Source: Pseudomonas sp. CC6-YY-74 | GTDB taxonomy: Bacteria > Pseudomonadota > Gammaproteobacteria > Pseudomonadales > Pseudomonadaceae | Length of the DNA stretch: 64,000 nucleotides | NCBI RefSeq assembly: GCF_002025205.1 | Contig: NZ_CP019947.1 | Span: 4,855,501 to 4,919,500, forward strand | Reading direction: 5' to 3' | Shown here: piece by piece, positions 44,314 to 53,861 of the stretch | Layout: the number at the start of each line of letters is the position of its first letter | Numbering within the stretch: the stretch's first letter is position 1 | The notes under the pieces: generated by a model | The model's database searches: none | What the model was told of the DNA's origin: nothing | The model's input: only the letters and a program-made list of their open reading frames with translations | Program-made: the position numbers and the translations under genes

Positions 44314-44898
44314 ATGAACCGCGGACGCCCTAGATCTTTCGACCCCGACTTTGTCCTGGAAGCTGCCATGCAGCTTTTCTGGGGCAAGGGCTATGAGGCC
44401 ACCAGCCTGCAGGATCTGCTTGAGGCGACGAGACTGTCCAAGAGCAGCCTGTATGAAAGCTTCGGCAACAAGCAGAGCCTGTTCGAAGCCGCCTTCAGTC
44501 GGTATGTCGAGAGCCGCACTCGCTACCTGCTGGAGCGCCTGGAGCTGGCCGAGTCGCCGCTGGTGTTCATTCATGAATGCCTGCTGTCGGTGCTCGACGA
44601 CGCCGATCGAGCCACGCCGCGCGGCTGCATGCTGGTCAACGTGACCAATGAATTCTCCACCAGCGACCCGGCGGTGCAGCGCCTGATTGCCCTCGCCACG
44701 CGGCGTTTTCGTGGGGTGTTCGAGCAGGCTTTCCAGCAGGCGCAAGATGCAGGCCTGGTGTCGGCCACTCAACCGCCCGCTGCGCGCGCGCTGTACATGC
44801 ACTGTGTGATGAGCGGCCTGCGCACCCAGACCAAGGCCGGCATGGAGCAGAAAGAATTGCTTACAGTTATCGAGCTGGTCATGGCGAACCTGGGCTAA
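44314..44898 (+). CDS. TetR-family repressor (NemR-like)
   Basis: The 194-residue regulator starts MNRGRPRSFDPDFVLE, with the HTH in TSLQDLLEATRLSKSSLYESFGNK (residues about 27-50). The C-terminal domain (GCMLVNVTNEFSTSDP) is of the TetR_C_16 type found in electrophile-sensing NemR-like proteins. A clear dyad operator lies just after the gene and a half site in its own promoter, so it likely represses itself and the arsS transcript. No ribosome site is seen before ATG 44314. Confidence 0.9.
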   Translation: MNRGRPRSFDPDFVLEAAMQLFWGKGYEATSLQDLLEATRLSKSSLYESFGNKQSLFEAAFSRYVESRTRYLLERLELAESPLVFIHECLLSVLDDADRATPRGCMLVNVTNEFSTSDPAVQRLIALATRRFRGVFEQAFQQAQDAGLVSATQPPAARALYMHCVMSGLRTQTKAGMEQKELLTVIELVMANLG

Positions 44899-44909
44899 TT
44901 TTTTGACGT

Positions 44910-44933
44910 ATTATGGACCTATCAGTCCGTAAT
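44910..44933 (+). promoter_or_regulatory. TetR operator in the arsS promoter
   Basis: ATTATGGAC (44910-44918) and GTCCGTAAT (44925-44933) form a dyad with 8 of 9 matches across six bases. TTGACG at 44903-44908 is a good -35, so a repressor bound here would block the promoter. The left arm is the exact reverse complement of the half site in the tetR promoter. Confidence 0.65.
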
Positions 44934-44967
44934 TGAGGGCGCCGTGCTCTGCCATAAGGTTCCCCGC

Positions 44968-45093
44968 ATGACCCCTGCCGTTGTCTTCGATTTTTATGTG
45001 ACGTTCACCGCTAGCCAGCTCGTGCTCGGCCGACTGGCAGCACGCGGCGTCGACCAGGCGGCTGTACAGCGTTGGCAAGGCTCGGTTTTGTAA
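44968..45093 (+). CDS. Possible small ORF (41 codons) before arsS
   Basis: ATG 44968 opens a frame of 41 codons (MTPAVVFDFYVTFTAS, ending WQGSVL) between the operator and arsS. The start has a weak GGTTCC region only. It shows no family signature and might be a remnant of a longer gene or a leader peptide. An AGAGCCG/CGGCTCT hairpin follows at about 45097-45113. Low confidence. Confidence 0.3.
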   Translation: MTPAVVFDFYVTFTASQLVLGRLAARGVDQAAVQRWQGSVL

Positions 45094-45145
45094 CGCAGAG
45101 CCGCTTCGGCTCTCAAAGCAACAGTTCCCAAGAGTTTAGATTGTC

Positions 45146-46125
45146 ATGCTGCCCACCTTGCCCCTGCTTAATGCCCTGAGTTTTCCAGCGATTCACCGCG
45201 CGCAACTGCACGCTCTGCAGATCAACCTCACCTACCTGTGCAACCAGCGCTGCCTGCATTGCCATGTCAATGCCGGGCCGACTCGCACGGAGGCCATGAC
45301 CGACGAGAGCCTGGCCTTGCTGCAGCAGGTTATCGCCACTCATTCGGTGCAAACCCTCGACCTCACCGGCGGTGCCCCGGAGATGCACCCGCGCTTTCGC
45401 GAGCTGGTGATGTACGCCCGCAGCGAAGGGCTGCGGGTGATCGACCGCTGCAACCTGACGATTCTCTGTGAGCCGGGTTATGCAGACCTGGCCGAGTTTC
45501 TCGCCGCGCAGGGGGTGGAAGTCACTGCCTCGTTGCCCTGCTACTCGCGGGAGAACGTCGACAAGCAGCGTGGCGATGGCGTGTTCGATGCCAGCATCGA
45601 GGGCCTGAAGCAGCTCAACCGGCTGGGCTATGGCGTCGAGGGTAGCGGCCTGATTCTGAATCTGGTGTTCAACCCGCAAGGCGCCAATCTGCCGCCGCCC
45701 AGGCGCAGCTCGAAGCCGAGTTCAAAGAGCATCTGGCTGAGGACTTCGGTATTCACTTCAACCATCTGCTGACTATTACCAACCAGCCGATCGCGCGGTT
45801 TGGCAGCACCCTGGTGAGCAAGGGGCAATTCAACGGTTACATGCAGTTGCTGCGCGACAGTTACCGGCCGGAGAACCTCGATGACTTGATGTGTCGCAGC
45901 GTGGTCAGTGTCGACTGGCAGGGCTATCTGTACGACTGCGACTTCAATCAGATGCTCGAGCTGCCGATGGCACTGCCCGAATTGATCGGGCGTGACCGTG
46001 CCCATCTGCGCGACTTACTGCAGGCCACCAACCTGCACGGCAATCCCATCATCACCCGCGATCACTGCTACGCCTGCACCGCCGGTCAGGGTTCCAGCTG
46101 TGCTGGCGCATTGCAAAATCAATAA
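45146..46125 (+). pseudogene. arsS: ArsS radical SAM protein, one-base frameshift
   Basis: ArsS proteins are radical SAM enzymes that act with ArsM in arsenosugar synthesis. The N-terminal half has the cluster motif in CNQRCLHCH and DLTGGAPEMHP; the C-terminal half, in another frame, has TNQPIARFGSTLVSKG, GYLYDCDFNQML and a terminal cysteine set CYACTAGQGSSC. One missing C in the run 45698-45700 (LPPPRR should be LPPPQAQLEAEF) links the halves to about 326 residues. Both sides are conserved, so an assembly error is likely. The gene leads the operon with the VTT-reductase, and a TetR operator precedes it. Confidence 0.85.
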
Positions 46126-46138
46126 AGGAGCTGTCTGC

Positions 46139-48337
46139 ATGGACACGCGTAAGTCGGCCTTGTTGGCCATCATCCTGTTGCTGTTGACCAGTTTCTTCGT
46201 CTTCGACCTGGGCCAGTACCTCAGCCTCGCCAGCCTCAAGGCGCAGCAAGTGGCTCTTAACGCCCAGGTGCTCGCCAACCCCTGGCTGTCAGGCGGCCTG
46301 TTCTTCGTGCTCTATGTGCTGGTCACCGCGCTGTCATTGCCGGGTGCGGCCTTGATGACGTTGGTCGGCGGCGCCTTGTTCGGCTTGTTGGGCGGCACCT
46401 TGCTGGCTTCTTTCGCCTCCACCCTGGGCGCCACGCTGGCCATGCTCAGCAGTCGCCTGTTGTTGCGCGACTGGGTGCAGGCCAAGTTCAGCAAGCGCCT
46501 GGCCGGGATCAACCAGGGCATCGAACGCGAGGGTGCTTCCTACCTGTTCGCCCTGCGCCTGGTGCCGGTGTTTCCATTCTTCCTGATCAACCTGGCCATG
46601 GGCCTGACCAAGTTGCCGGCGCGGACCTTCTGGTGGATTAGCCAGTTGGGCATGCTGCCGGGCACCCTGGTCTTCGTGAACGCTGGCCGTGAGTTGGCTC
46701 AGCTCGATTCGCTGGCCGGCATCCTCTCGCCAGGATTGATCGGGGCCTTCGTGCTGCTCGGCCTGTTGCCGATCATCTCGCGCAAGCTGCTGGAGCTGGT
46801 CAAGGCGCGCAAGGTCTACGCCGGTTGGCAGAAGCCCAAGCGTTTCGACCGCAACCTGCTGGTGATCGGTGCCGGTTCTGGTGGCCTGGTGTCGGCCTAT
46901 ATCGCCGCCGCGGTGAAGGCCAAGGTGACCCTGATCGAAAAGCACAAGATGGGCGGCGACTGCCTGAATACCGGCTGCGTACCGTCCAAGGCGCTGCTGC
47001 GTTCGGCCAAGCTGGCCAACGAATTGAAGAAGGCCGAGCAGCTCGGTTTCAAGCCGATCACCGGTGAGGTGGATTTCGCCGCGGTGATGCAGCGGGTGCA
47101 GCGGGTGCAGCGGGTGGTGGCGGATATCGAGCCGCATGACTCGGTCGAGCGTTATACCCAGCTGGGTGTCGAGGTGTTGCAGGGCGAGGCGAAGATCACC
47201 TCGCCCTGGACGGTCGAGGTCAATGGTCAGAGCCTGAGTGCGCGCGCCATCGTCATCGCCACCGGTGCGCGGCCGCTGGTGCCGACGATTCCGGGTATTG
47301 AGCTGGTGGCCCACTGACCTCGGACAACGTCTGGGATTTGCGCGAGCAGCCCAAGCGCTTGCTGGTGCTGGGGGCGGGCCGATCGGTTGCGAACTGGCCC
47401 AGGCGTTCCAGCGCCTCGGCAGTGCGGTGACTCAGGTGGAGATGACCGAGCGCCTGCTGATTCGTGAGGATCTCGAGGCCAGCGAAGCGGTGATGGCCAG
47501 CCTGCGCCATGATGGCGTCGAGCTGCGCTTGCAGCACAAGGCGGTGCGTTTCGAGGTGGTTGACGGCCAGCGGCAGATGGTTTGCCTCAATCTGGCCGAT
47601 GACAGCGAAGTGCACATTGCCTTCGATCAGGTGCTGCTGGCCCTGGGTCGGGTCGCCAACGTCACGGGTTTCGGCGCCGAGGAACTCGGGCTGGAGGTGC
47701 GTAGCAACGGCACCCTGGAAACCAACGAGTTCCTCGCCACGCGCTTCCCCAATATTTTCGCGGTGGGCGATGTCACCGGGCCTTTTCAGTTCACCCACAC
47801 CTCGGCGCATCAGGCCTGGTATGCGGCGGTGAACGGTTTGTTCGGCGGCTTCAAGCGCTTCAAGGTCGATTACCGGGTGATCCCTGGGCGACGTTCACCG
47901 ACCCCGAGGTGGCCCGCGTCGGCCTCAACGAACAGGATGCCAAGGATCAGGGTATCGCCTATGAAGTCAGCCGCTTCGGCATCGATGAACTCGACCGCGC
48001 GATTGCCGACGAGGCCGCCCATGGCTACGTCAAGGTGCTGACCGTACCGGGCAAGGACCGCATCCTCGGGGTGACCATAGTCGGCGAGCATGCCGGCGAA
48101 CTGATCGCCGAATACGTCGCGGCCATGAAGCACGGTTACGGGCTGAACAAGGTCCTGGGCACCATCCACATCTACCCGACGATGGCCGAGGCGAACAAGT
48201 ACGTGGCCGGCGAATGGAAGCGTGCCCATGCCCCGGTCAGCGCCTTGCGCTGGCTGGCCAGGTTCCATCAATGGCGCCTGGGCGCGGCTGAAGGCGCGGC
48301 TAGCACCCAGCAGGCAGCTAATGACAAGGCCGGGTGA
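46139..48337 (+). pseudogene. VTT-domain/mercuric-reductase-like fusion, three one-base frameshifts
   Basis: The first about 230 residues are a TVP38/TMEM64 (VTT) membrane domain (ALSLPGAALMTLVGGALFG, FALRLVPVFPFFLIN). It is fused to a flavin disulfide reductase: FAD loop VIGAGSGGL, redox pair CLNTGC, then GPIGCELAQAF, VGDVTG and the C-terminal dimerisation domain with HIYPTMAE. The frame breaks at about 47314, 47380 and 47883, each fixed by one extra C. Restored length is about 732 residues. Electron source and substrate are unknown; mercury-type C-terminal cysteines are absent. AAGGAG at 46125 gives ATG 46139; arsS ends 13 bases before it. Confidence 0.82.
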
Positions 48338-48494
48338 CCACCCCGGTCGAGGTGCTGCGCGTCAGCAGCAGCGGCAGGATCGCTGCGCCTGGGGCCTCTT
48401 GCCCATATTGGAAACACCCTCACTTACACGCCACGACGGCCGTGTAGCAACTTAAGGCCGAGTCACAAGCCCGGTCCTAATAGGAAAGTGCGTT

Positions 48495-48908
48495 ATGAAA
48501 ATCTGGACTCTGTTGTTCCTTCGCCTGTCGCTTGGCTGGCTATTGGTTATTTGGGGGGCCGACAAAGTGTTCAACGTCGCGCACGGCATGGCGGTGGCCA
48601 ACAAGTTCTATTTCGACTTCCTCAGTATCGAGAGTGTGCTGCGTGTCGGCGGCGTGCTGCAGATGCTGGTCGGTTTGGCCGTGGTACTGGGTTTCGCGCG
48701 GCGCTGGGTCTATCCGGCGCAAGTGCTGTTTAACGGCGCCTCGCTGTTTGCCGTGATGCAGTCGGTGATCGATCCCTGGGGCTGGGTATTCGACGGCAGC
48801 AACGTGCTGTTCTATCCCTCGCTGATCATCTTTGCCGGCAGCCTGTTGCTGATCGCCTTCCGCGACCAGGACCGACTGGCGTTGGATGCCGGCTTTTCAG
48901 GCAAATAA
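48495..48908 (+). CDS. DoxX-like small membrane protein
   Basis: The 137-residue protein has four transmembrane helices and a DoxX/DUF-type pattern: LRLSLGWLLVIWGADKVFN, LRVGGVLQMLVGLAVVLG and VIDPWGWVFD. DoxX proteins form membrane redox complexes in some bacteria; the role here is unknown. It begins 158 bases after the reductase fusion. A TACACG/CGTGTA dyad (about 48426-48447) lies upstream. Confidence 0.8.
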   Translation: MKIWTLLFLRLSLGWLLVIWGADKVFNVAHGMAVANKFYFDFLSIESVLRVGGVLQMLVGLAVVLGFARRWVYPAQVLFNGASLFAVMQSVIDPWGWVFDGSNVLFYPSLIIFAGSLLLIAFRDQDRLALDAGFSGK

Positions 48909-49000
48909 ATTCGTAACAGGCATTCAGGTGCTGACTCAAGCAGGGTCAGCACACAAAAACCGCTGGCATTGGCATTACACCAAGAGCTGGAGTAACCGCA

Positions 49001-49192
49001 ATGCACGTGATCACGTTGGGTATTGCCGCCTTGGTAGTGTCAGCAGTCACCATGCAAATGGGCGTGGCTAGCCTGCAAGCCGACTGCAAAGGCTGCATCG
49101 AAGACCGCCCCCTCAGTCTTCTCAACCGAACCTGCTACGTGTCCGGCATGCGCTACCCCGCGGTTCATCCCAGCAAACCGATCAACCCGTAA
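49001..49192 (+). CDS. Small secreted Cys-containing peptide, hypothetical
   Basis: The 63-codon frame starts at ATG 49001 with GGAG about ten bases before it. The first about 24 residues are hydrophobic (GIAALVVSAVTMQMGVASL), like a signal peptide, followed by CKGC and one further Cys. No family is recognised. A GTGCTGAC/GTCAGCAC hairpin (48928-48952) lies between it and doxX. Could be real or chance. Confidence 0.4.
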   Translation: MHVITLGIAALVVSAVTMQMGVASLQADCKGCIEDRPLSLLNRTCYVSGMRYPAVHPSKPINP

Positions 49193-49278
49193 CCGGGACA
49201 TAGCCTTTCATCGACACGGTCGCCGGAACGGGCCGGTTCCCCGGTTCTGCGTGATCCGCACCTGCGCGCGGGTGAGCC

Positions 49279-50730
49279 TCAACCCTCCGCTGGCGCCTCT
49301 GGTACGCGTGCGGCCTGGCCGGTGCGTTCGCGCCAGCCACCGCCGAGCGCCTTGTACAGGTTCACTTCGCTAGCCAGTTGCGCCAGCCGATTGATGATCA
49401 ACTCCTGCTGCGCGCTGAACAGCGAGCGCTGGGCATCGAGGAAGGTCAGGTTACTGTCGATGCCGACGCGGTAGCGGCGCTCAGCCAGGCGGTAGTAGTC
49501 CTGATTGGCTTCGACCAGATCGCGCTGGGCCTGCAGTTGCTGATGGTAGGTCTGGCGTGCCGCCAGGCCGTCGGCAACCTCCTGGAAGGCGGTCTGGATG
49601 GACTTCTCGTAGCGGGCCACGCTGATGTCTTTCTGGACTTTCGAGTAATCCAGGCTGGCGCGCAGGCTGCCCGCATTGAAGATCGGCAGGCTGATCTGCG
49701 GCTGGAACAACCAGGTGCCCGAGCCGCCGCTGAATAACCCGGAGAGGTCCGGGCTGAGGCTGCCGGCATTGGCGGTCAGGCTGATGCGCGGGAAGAACGC
49801 CGCACGCGCCGCGCCGATATTGGCGTTGGCGGCCTTGAGCAGGTGCTCGGCTTCGAGAATATCCGGGCGGCGTTGCAGCAGGTCGGACGGCAGGCCGGCC
49901 GGCACCTGGCTGAGCAGGTCGGCGTCGAGTGCTTGACTGGCTGGCAGTTCCGCCGGCAGGCCGCTGCCCAGGAGCAAGGTGAGGCCGTTGCGGTCTTGCG
50001 CGACCAGGCGCTGGTATTGCGCCAGTTTGACCCTGGCACTTTCGACCGAGGTGCGCGACTGGCTCAAGTCGAGCGCCGAAGCCACGCCGATCGCATTACT
50101 GCGCACGGTCAACTGGTGGCTTTGCTCGAAGGCCTTGAGGGTGTCTTGCGTCAGCCCCAGCAGGGCTTGATCGGCCTGCCAGGTCAGGTAGGCATTGGCG
50201 ACACTGGCGACCAGGCTGATTTGCGTGGAGCGCCGCGCTTCTTCGCTGGACAAGTAGGTTTCCAATGCCTGCTGGCTGAGGCTGCGCACGCGGCCGAACA
50301 GGTCCAGCTCATAGGCGCTGACGCCGAGTGTTGCCGAGTACTGGCTGCTGATTCCGGCGCGGCCGGTTTGCCCGACGTCCGCCGGCAGGCGTTGCCGGCT
50401 GGCGCTGCCATCTGCGCTGACCGCAGGCAGCAAGTCCGCGCGCTGGATGCGGTATTGCGCGCGGTAGGCCTCGATATTCAAGGCGGCGATGCGCAAGTCG
50501 CGGTTATTCACCAGGGCGCTTTCGATCAGCTGCTGCAAGGCCGGGTCACGGAAGAACTGGCGCCAGCCTTGTTCGGCGGCGGCGATGTCGGCCGACTCGG
50601 TTGGCGAGTAGGCCTGGCCTTGCGGCCACTGGCTGGCCACCGGTGCAGGCGGTTGCTGGTAATCGGGTATCAGCGAGCAGCCACTGAGCAGCAGGGTGGC
50701 GACTGCGATGGAGGCTAAGGACGTGTTCAT
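49279..50730 (-). CDS. ttgC: RND efflux outer-membrane channel (TtgC/OprM type)
   Basis: This 483-residue lipoprotein (lipobox LLLSGC, Cys18) has the two repeats of the OEP family: PDYQQPPAPVASQWP at the N-terminus, LRIAALNIEAYRAQYRIQ, and RRPDILEAEHLLKAANANIG. It forms the trimeric TolC-like channel of the pump. Its ATG overlaps the mexB-like stop by four bases (ATGA). It is third and last gene of the operon. Confidence 0.95.
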   Translation of the reverse strand: MNTSLASIAVATLLLSGCSLIPDYQQPPAPVASQWPQGQAYSPTESADIAAAEQGWRQFFRDPALQQLIESALVNNRDLRIAALNIEAYRAQYRIQRADLLPAVSADGSASRQRLPADVGQTGRAGISSQYSATLGVSAYELDLFGRVRSLSQQALETYLSSEEARRSTQISLVASVANAYLTWQADQALLGLTQDTLKAFEQSHQLTVRSNAIGVASALDLSQSRTSVESARVKLAQYQRLVAQDRNGLTLLLGSGLPAELPASQALDADLLSQVPAGLPSDLLQRRPDILEAEHLLKAANANIGAARAAFFPRISLTANAGSLSPDLSGLFSGGSGTWLFQPQISLPIFNAGSLRASLDYSKVQKDISVARYEKSIQTAFQEVADGLAARQTYHQQLQAQRDLVEANQDYYRLAERRYRVGIDSNLTFLDAQRSLFSAQQELIINRLAQLASEVNLYKALGGGWRERTGQAARVPEAPAEG

Positions 50731-53700
50731 TGGGCCGCCTCCTCGACGAGTGTTGTGCGCGTCTTGCGCTGGAACAGCGAAGAGACGCTGACGAAGAACA
50801 GGGGAACCCAGAAAATCGCCAGAATGGTGGCGGTGGTCATGCCGCCGATCACCCCGGTACCGATGGCGTGCTGGCTGCCTGAGCCGGCGCCGCTGGAAAT
50901 GGCCAGCGGCACCACGCCGAGGCCGAACGCCAGCGAGGTCATGATGATGGGGCGCAAGCGCATGCGGCAGGCTTCGATCGCCGCGTCGGTCAAGCTGCGC
51001 CCTTGTTCGTGCAGTTCCTTGGCGAACTCGACGATCAGGATGGCGTTCTTCGCCGCCAGGCCAATGGTCGTCAGCAAGCCGACCTGGAAGTACACGTCGT
51101 TCGACAGCCCGCGCAGGCTGGTGGCCGCGAGGGCGCCGATGACGCCCAGGGGCACCACCAGCATCACCGCAATCGGGATCGACCAGCTTTCATACAGGGC
51201 CGCCAGGCAGAGAAACACCATCAGCAGCGAGAGCGCATACAGGGCCGGCGCTTGCGAACCGGACAGGCGCTCCTCGTAGGACAGCCCGGTCCAGGAAAAG
51301 CCGATGCCCGCCGGTAGTTTCTGCGCCAGCGCTTCGACTTCCGCCATGGCCTCGCCGGAGCTGTAGCCGGGTGCTGGTGTACCGAGGATTTCCACGGCCG
51401 CGACCCCGTTGAAACGGGTCAGTTTGGGCGCACCATAAATCCACTCGCCAGTGGCAAAGGCCGAGAAAGGCACCATCTCGCCGCTGTCGTTGCGCACGTA
51501 CCACTTGTTCAGGTCTTCCGGGCTCATCCGCGAGCTGGACTGGCCCTGGATGTACACCTTCTTCACCCGGCCGCGGTCGATGAAGTCGTTGACGTAGCTG
51601 CCACCCAAGGCAATCGACAAGGTCTGGTTGATGTTCGTCAGGGTCACGCCGAGGGCGCGGGCACGTTCGTCGTCGATGCTCAGTTGGTACTGCGGCTCAT
51701 CGTCCAGCCCGTTCGGTCGCACGCCCGCCAGCACTTTGCTTTGCGCGGCCATGCCAAGGAACTGGTTGCGCGCGGCCATCAGTTTGTCGTGGCCGACCCC
51801 GGCGCGATCCTGGAGGAACACGTCGAAGCCGCTGGCGTTGCCCAATTCCATGACCGCCGGTGGCACGAAGGCGAACACCATGGCGTCGCGCAAACTGAAG
51901 AAATGCTGTTGCGCGCGTTGCGCCAGATTGAACACGCTGTTTTCCGCGGAGCGCTCGCCCCAGGGCTTGAGCATGATGAAGGCCATGCCCGAACTCTGGC
52001 CGCGACCGGCGAAGTTGAAGCCGGTGACGGTGAATACCGAGCTGACCGCATCCGCCTCTTCGCTGAGCAGGTGGCTACGCATCTCGTCGACCACCACCTG
52101 GGTACGTTCTGCGGTGGATCCCGCTGGCGTTTGCACCTGGGCGAAGAGCACGCCCTGATCCTCTTCCGGGAGGAAGGCGGTGGGGATGCGGGTAAACAGC
52201 ACGACCATGCCGACGATGATCAGCAGGTAGGCCAGCAGGTAAGGCAGCTTGTGCCGCAGCATGCTCGCGACACCTCGCTCGTAGCGTTGTACGCCGCGCT
52301 CGAAGCTGCGGTTGAACCAGCCGAAGAAGCCGCGCTTGGGCGCATGCTCACCTTTGCCAATCGGCTTGAGCAGGGTCGCGCAGAGTGCCGGGGTGAAAAT
52401 CAGCGCGACCAGCACCGACAGCACCATGGCCGAGACGATGGTGATGGAGAACTGCTGGTAGATCACCCCGGTGGAGCCGCTGAAGAACGCCATCGGCAGC
52501 AGGACGGCAGTCAAGACCAGGCCGATGCCGACTAGCGCGCCCTGAATCTGGCCCATGGATTTTCGCGTGGCTTCTTTCGGTGACAGGCCTTCTTCGGCCA
52601 TGACCCGTTCGACGTTCTCCACCACGACGATGGCATCGTCCACCAACAGGCCGATCGCCAGCACCATGCCGAACATGGTCAGGGTGTTGATGCTGAAACC
52701 GAAGGCGGCGAGCACGCCGAAGGTGCCGAGCAGTACCACCGGTACCGTCATGGTGGTAATCAGCGTGGCCCGGAAGTTCTGCAGGAACAGGTACATCACC
52801 AGGAACACCAGGGCGATGGCTTCGAGCAGGGTGTACACCACGCCGGAGATCGACTCGGTGACCACCGGTGTGGTGTCGTACGGGAACACCACTTCCACCC
52901 CTTGCGGGAAGAACGGCTCCAGCTCGGCAATAGTGGCGCGCAGGGCCTTGGCGGTTTCCAGCGCGTTGGCGCCGGTCGCCAGCTTGACGGCCAGGCCAGA
53001 GGCCGGCTTGCCGTTGAACTGGGCGCTGATACCGTAGTTTTCGCCGCCCAAGGTCACCTCGGCCACATCGCCGAGGCGCACTTGCGAGCCATCCGGGTTG
53101 ACTTTGAGCAAGATGGCGTCGAATTGCTCGGCGCTCTGCAGGCGGGTCTTGCCGATGATGGTGGCGTTCAACTGCTGGCCTTGCACGGCCGGCAAGCCGC
53201 CAAGCTGGCCCGAGGATACCTGGACGTTCTGTGCGGTGATGGCGTTTTTCACATCCACCGGGGTCAGCTGGTAGTTGTTCAGCTTGGCCGGATCGAGCCA
53301 GATGCGCATGGCGTACTGGGCGCCGAACACCTGGAAGTCACCGACGCCGGCAGTGCGCGAGATGGGGTCCTGCATGTTGGAGACGATGTAGTTGGCCAGG
53401 TCGTCCTTGGTCATGCTGCCGTCCTGGGAGACCAGGCCGATCACCATCAGGAAGTTCTTGACCGCCTTGGTCACGCGGATGCCTTGCTGCTGAACTTCTT
53501 GCGGCAGTAGCGGGGTGGCCAGGTTGAGCTTGTTCTGCACCTGCACCTGGGCCGTGTCCGGATTGGTGCCCTGGTTGAAGGTGGCGGTGATGGCCATGCT
53601 GCCGTCGGAATTACTTTCCGAGGTGACATAGCGCAAGTTGTCGATGCCATTGAGCTGTTGCTCGATCACTTGCACCACCGTGTCCTGCACCGTCTGCGCG

Positions 53701-53858
53701 GATGCGCCAGGGTAGTTCACGGCGATGGCGATGGCCGGCGGGGCGATGCTCGGGTATTGGTTGATAGGCAACTTGAGCAGCGACAGCGCGCCGACCAGCA
53801 TGATGACCAGGGCAATCACCCAGGCGAAAATCGGCCGATCGATAAAGAATTTCGACAT
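50727..53858 (-). CDS. ttgB: RND efflux pump transporter (TtgB/MexB type, HAE1)
   Basis: This 1043-residue proton-driven multidrug transporter has twelve transmembrane helices and two large periplasmic loops. The proton relay aspartates are Asp407 and Asp408 (GLLVDDAIVVVEN), with a further conserved Lys expected in helix 10 (GLAAKNAILIVEFAKE region). The start MSKFFIDRPIFAWVIAL is family-typical. It is flanked by adaptor and channel genes, in the order A-B-C. The substrate range is probably broad: solvents and antibiotics as in TtgABC. Confidence 0.96.
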   Translation of the reverse strand: MSKFFIDRPIFAWVIALVIMLVGALSLLKLPINQYPSIAPPAIAIAVNYPGASAQTVQDTVVQVIEQQLNGIDNLRYVTSESNSDGSMAITATFNQGTNPDTAQVQVQNKLNLATPLLPQEVQQQGIRVTKAVKNFLMVIGLVSQDGSMTKDDLANYIVSNMQDPISRTAGVGDFQVFGAQYAMRIWLDPAKLNNYQLTPVDVKNAITAQNVQVSSGQLGGLPAVQGQQLNATIIGKTRLQSAEQFDAILLKVNPDGSQVRLGDVAEVTLGGENYGISAQFNGKPASGLAVKLATGANALETAKALRATIAELEPFFPQGVEVVFPYDTTPVVTESISGVVYTLLEAIALVFLVMYLFLQNFRATLITTMTVPVVLLGTFGVLAAFGFSINTLTMFGMVLAIGLLVDDAIVVVENVERVMAEEGLSPKEATRKSMGQIQGALVGIGLVLTAVLLPMAFFSGSTGVIYQQFSITIVSAMVLSVLVALIFTPALCATLLKPIGKGEHAPKRGFFGWFNRSFERGVQRYERGVASMLRHKLPYLLAYLLIIVGMVVLFTRIPTAFLPEEDQGVLFAQVQTPAGSTAERTQVVVDEMRSHLLSEEADAVSSVFTVTGFNFAGRGQSSGMAFIMLKPWGERSAENSVFNLAQRAQQHFFSLRDAMVFAFVPPAVMELGNASGFDVFLQDRAGVGHDKLMAARNQFLGMAAQSKVLAGVRPNGLDDEPQYQLSIDDERARALGVTLTNINQTLSIALGGSYVNDFIDRGRVKKVYIQGQSSSRMSPEDLNKWYVRNDSGEMVPFSAFATGEWIYGAPKLTRFNGVAAVEILGTPAPGYSSGEAMAEVEALAQKLPAGIGFSWTGLSYEERLSGSQAPALYALSLLMVFLCLAALYESWSIPIAVMLVVPLGVIGALAATSLRGLSNDVYFQVGLLTTIGLAAKNAILIVEFAKELHEQGRSLTDAAIEACRMRLRPIIMTSLAFGLGVVPLAISSGAGSGSQHAIGTGVIGGMTTATILAIFWVPLFFVSVSSLFQRKTRTTLVEEAAQ

Positions 53859-53861
53859 GCT

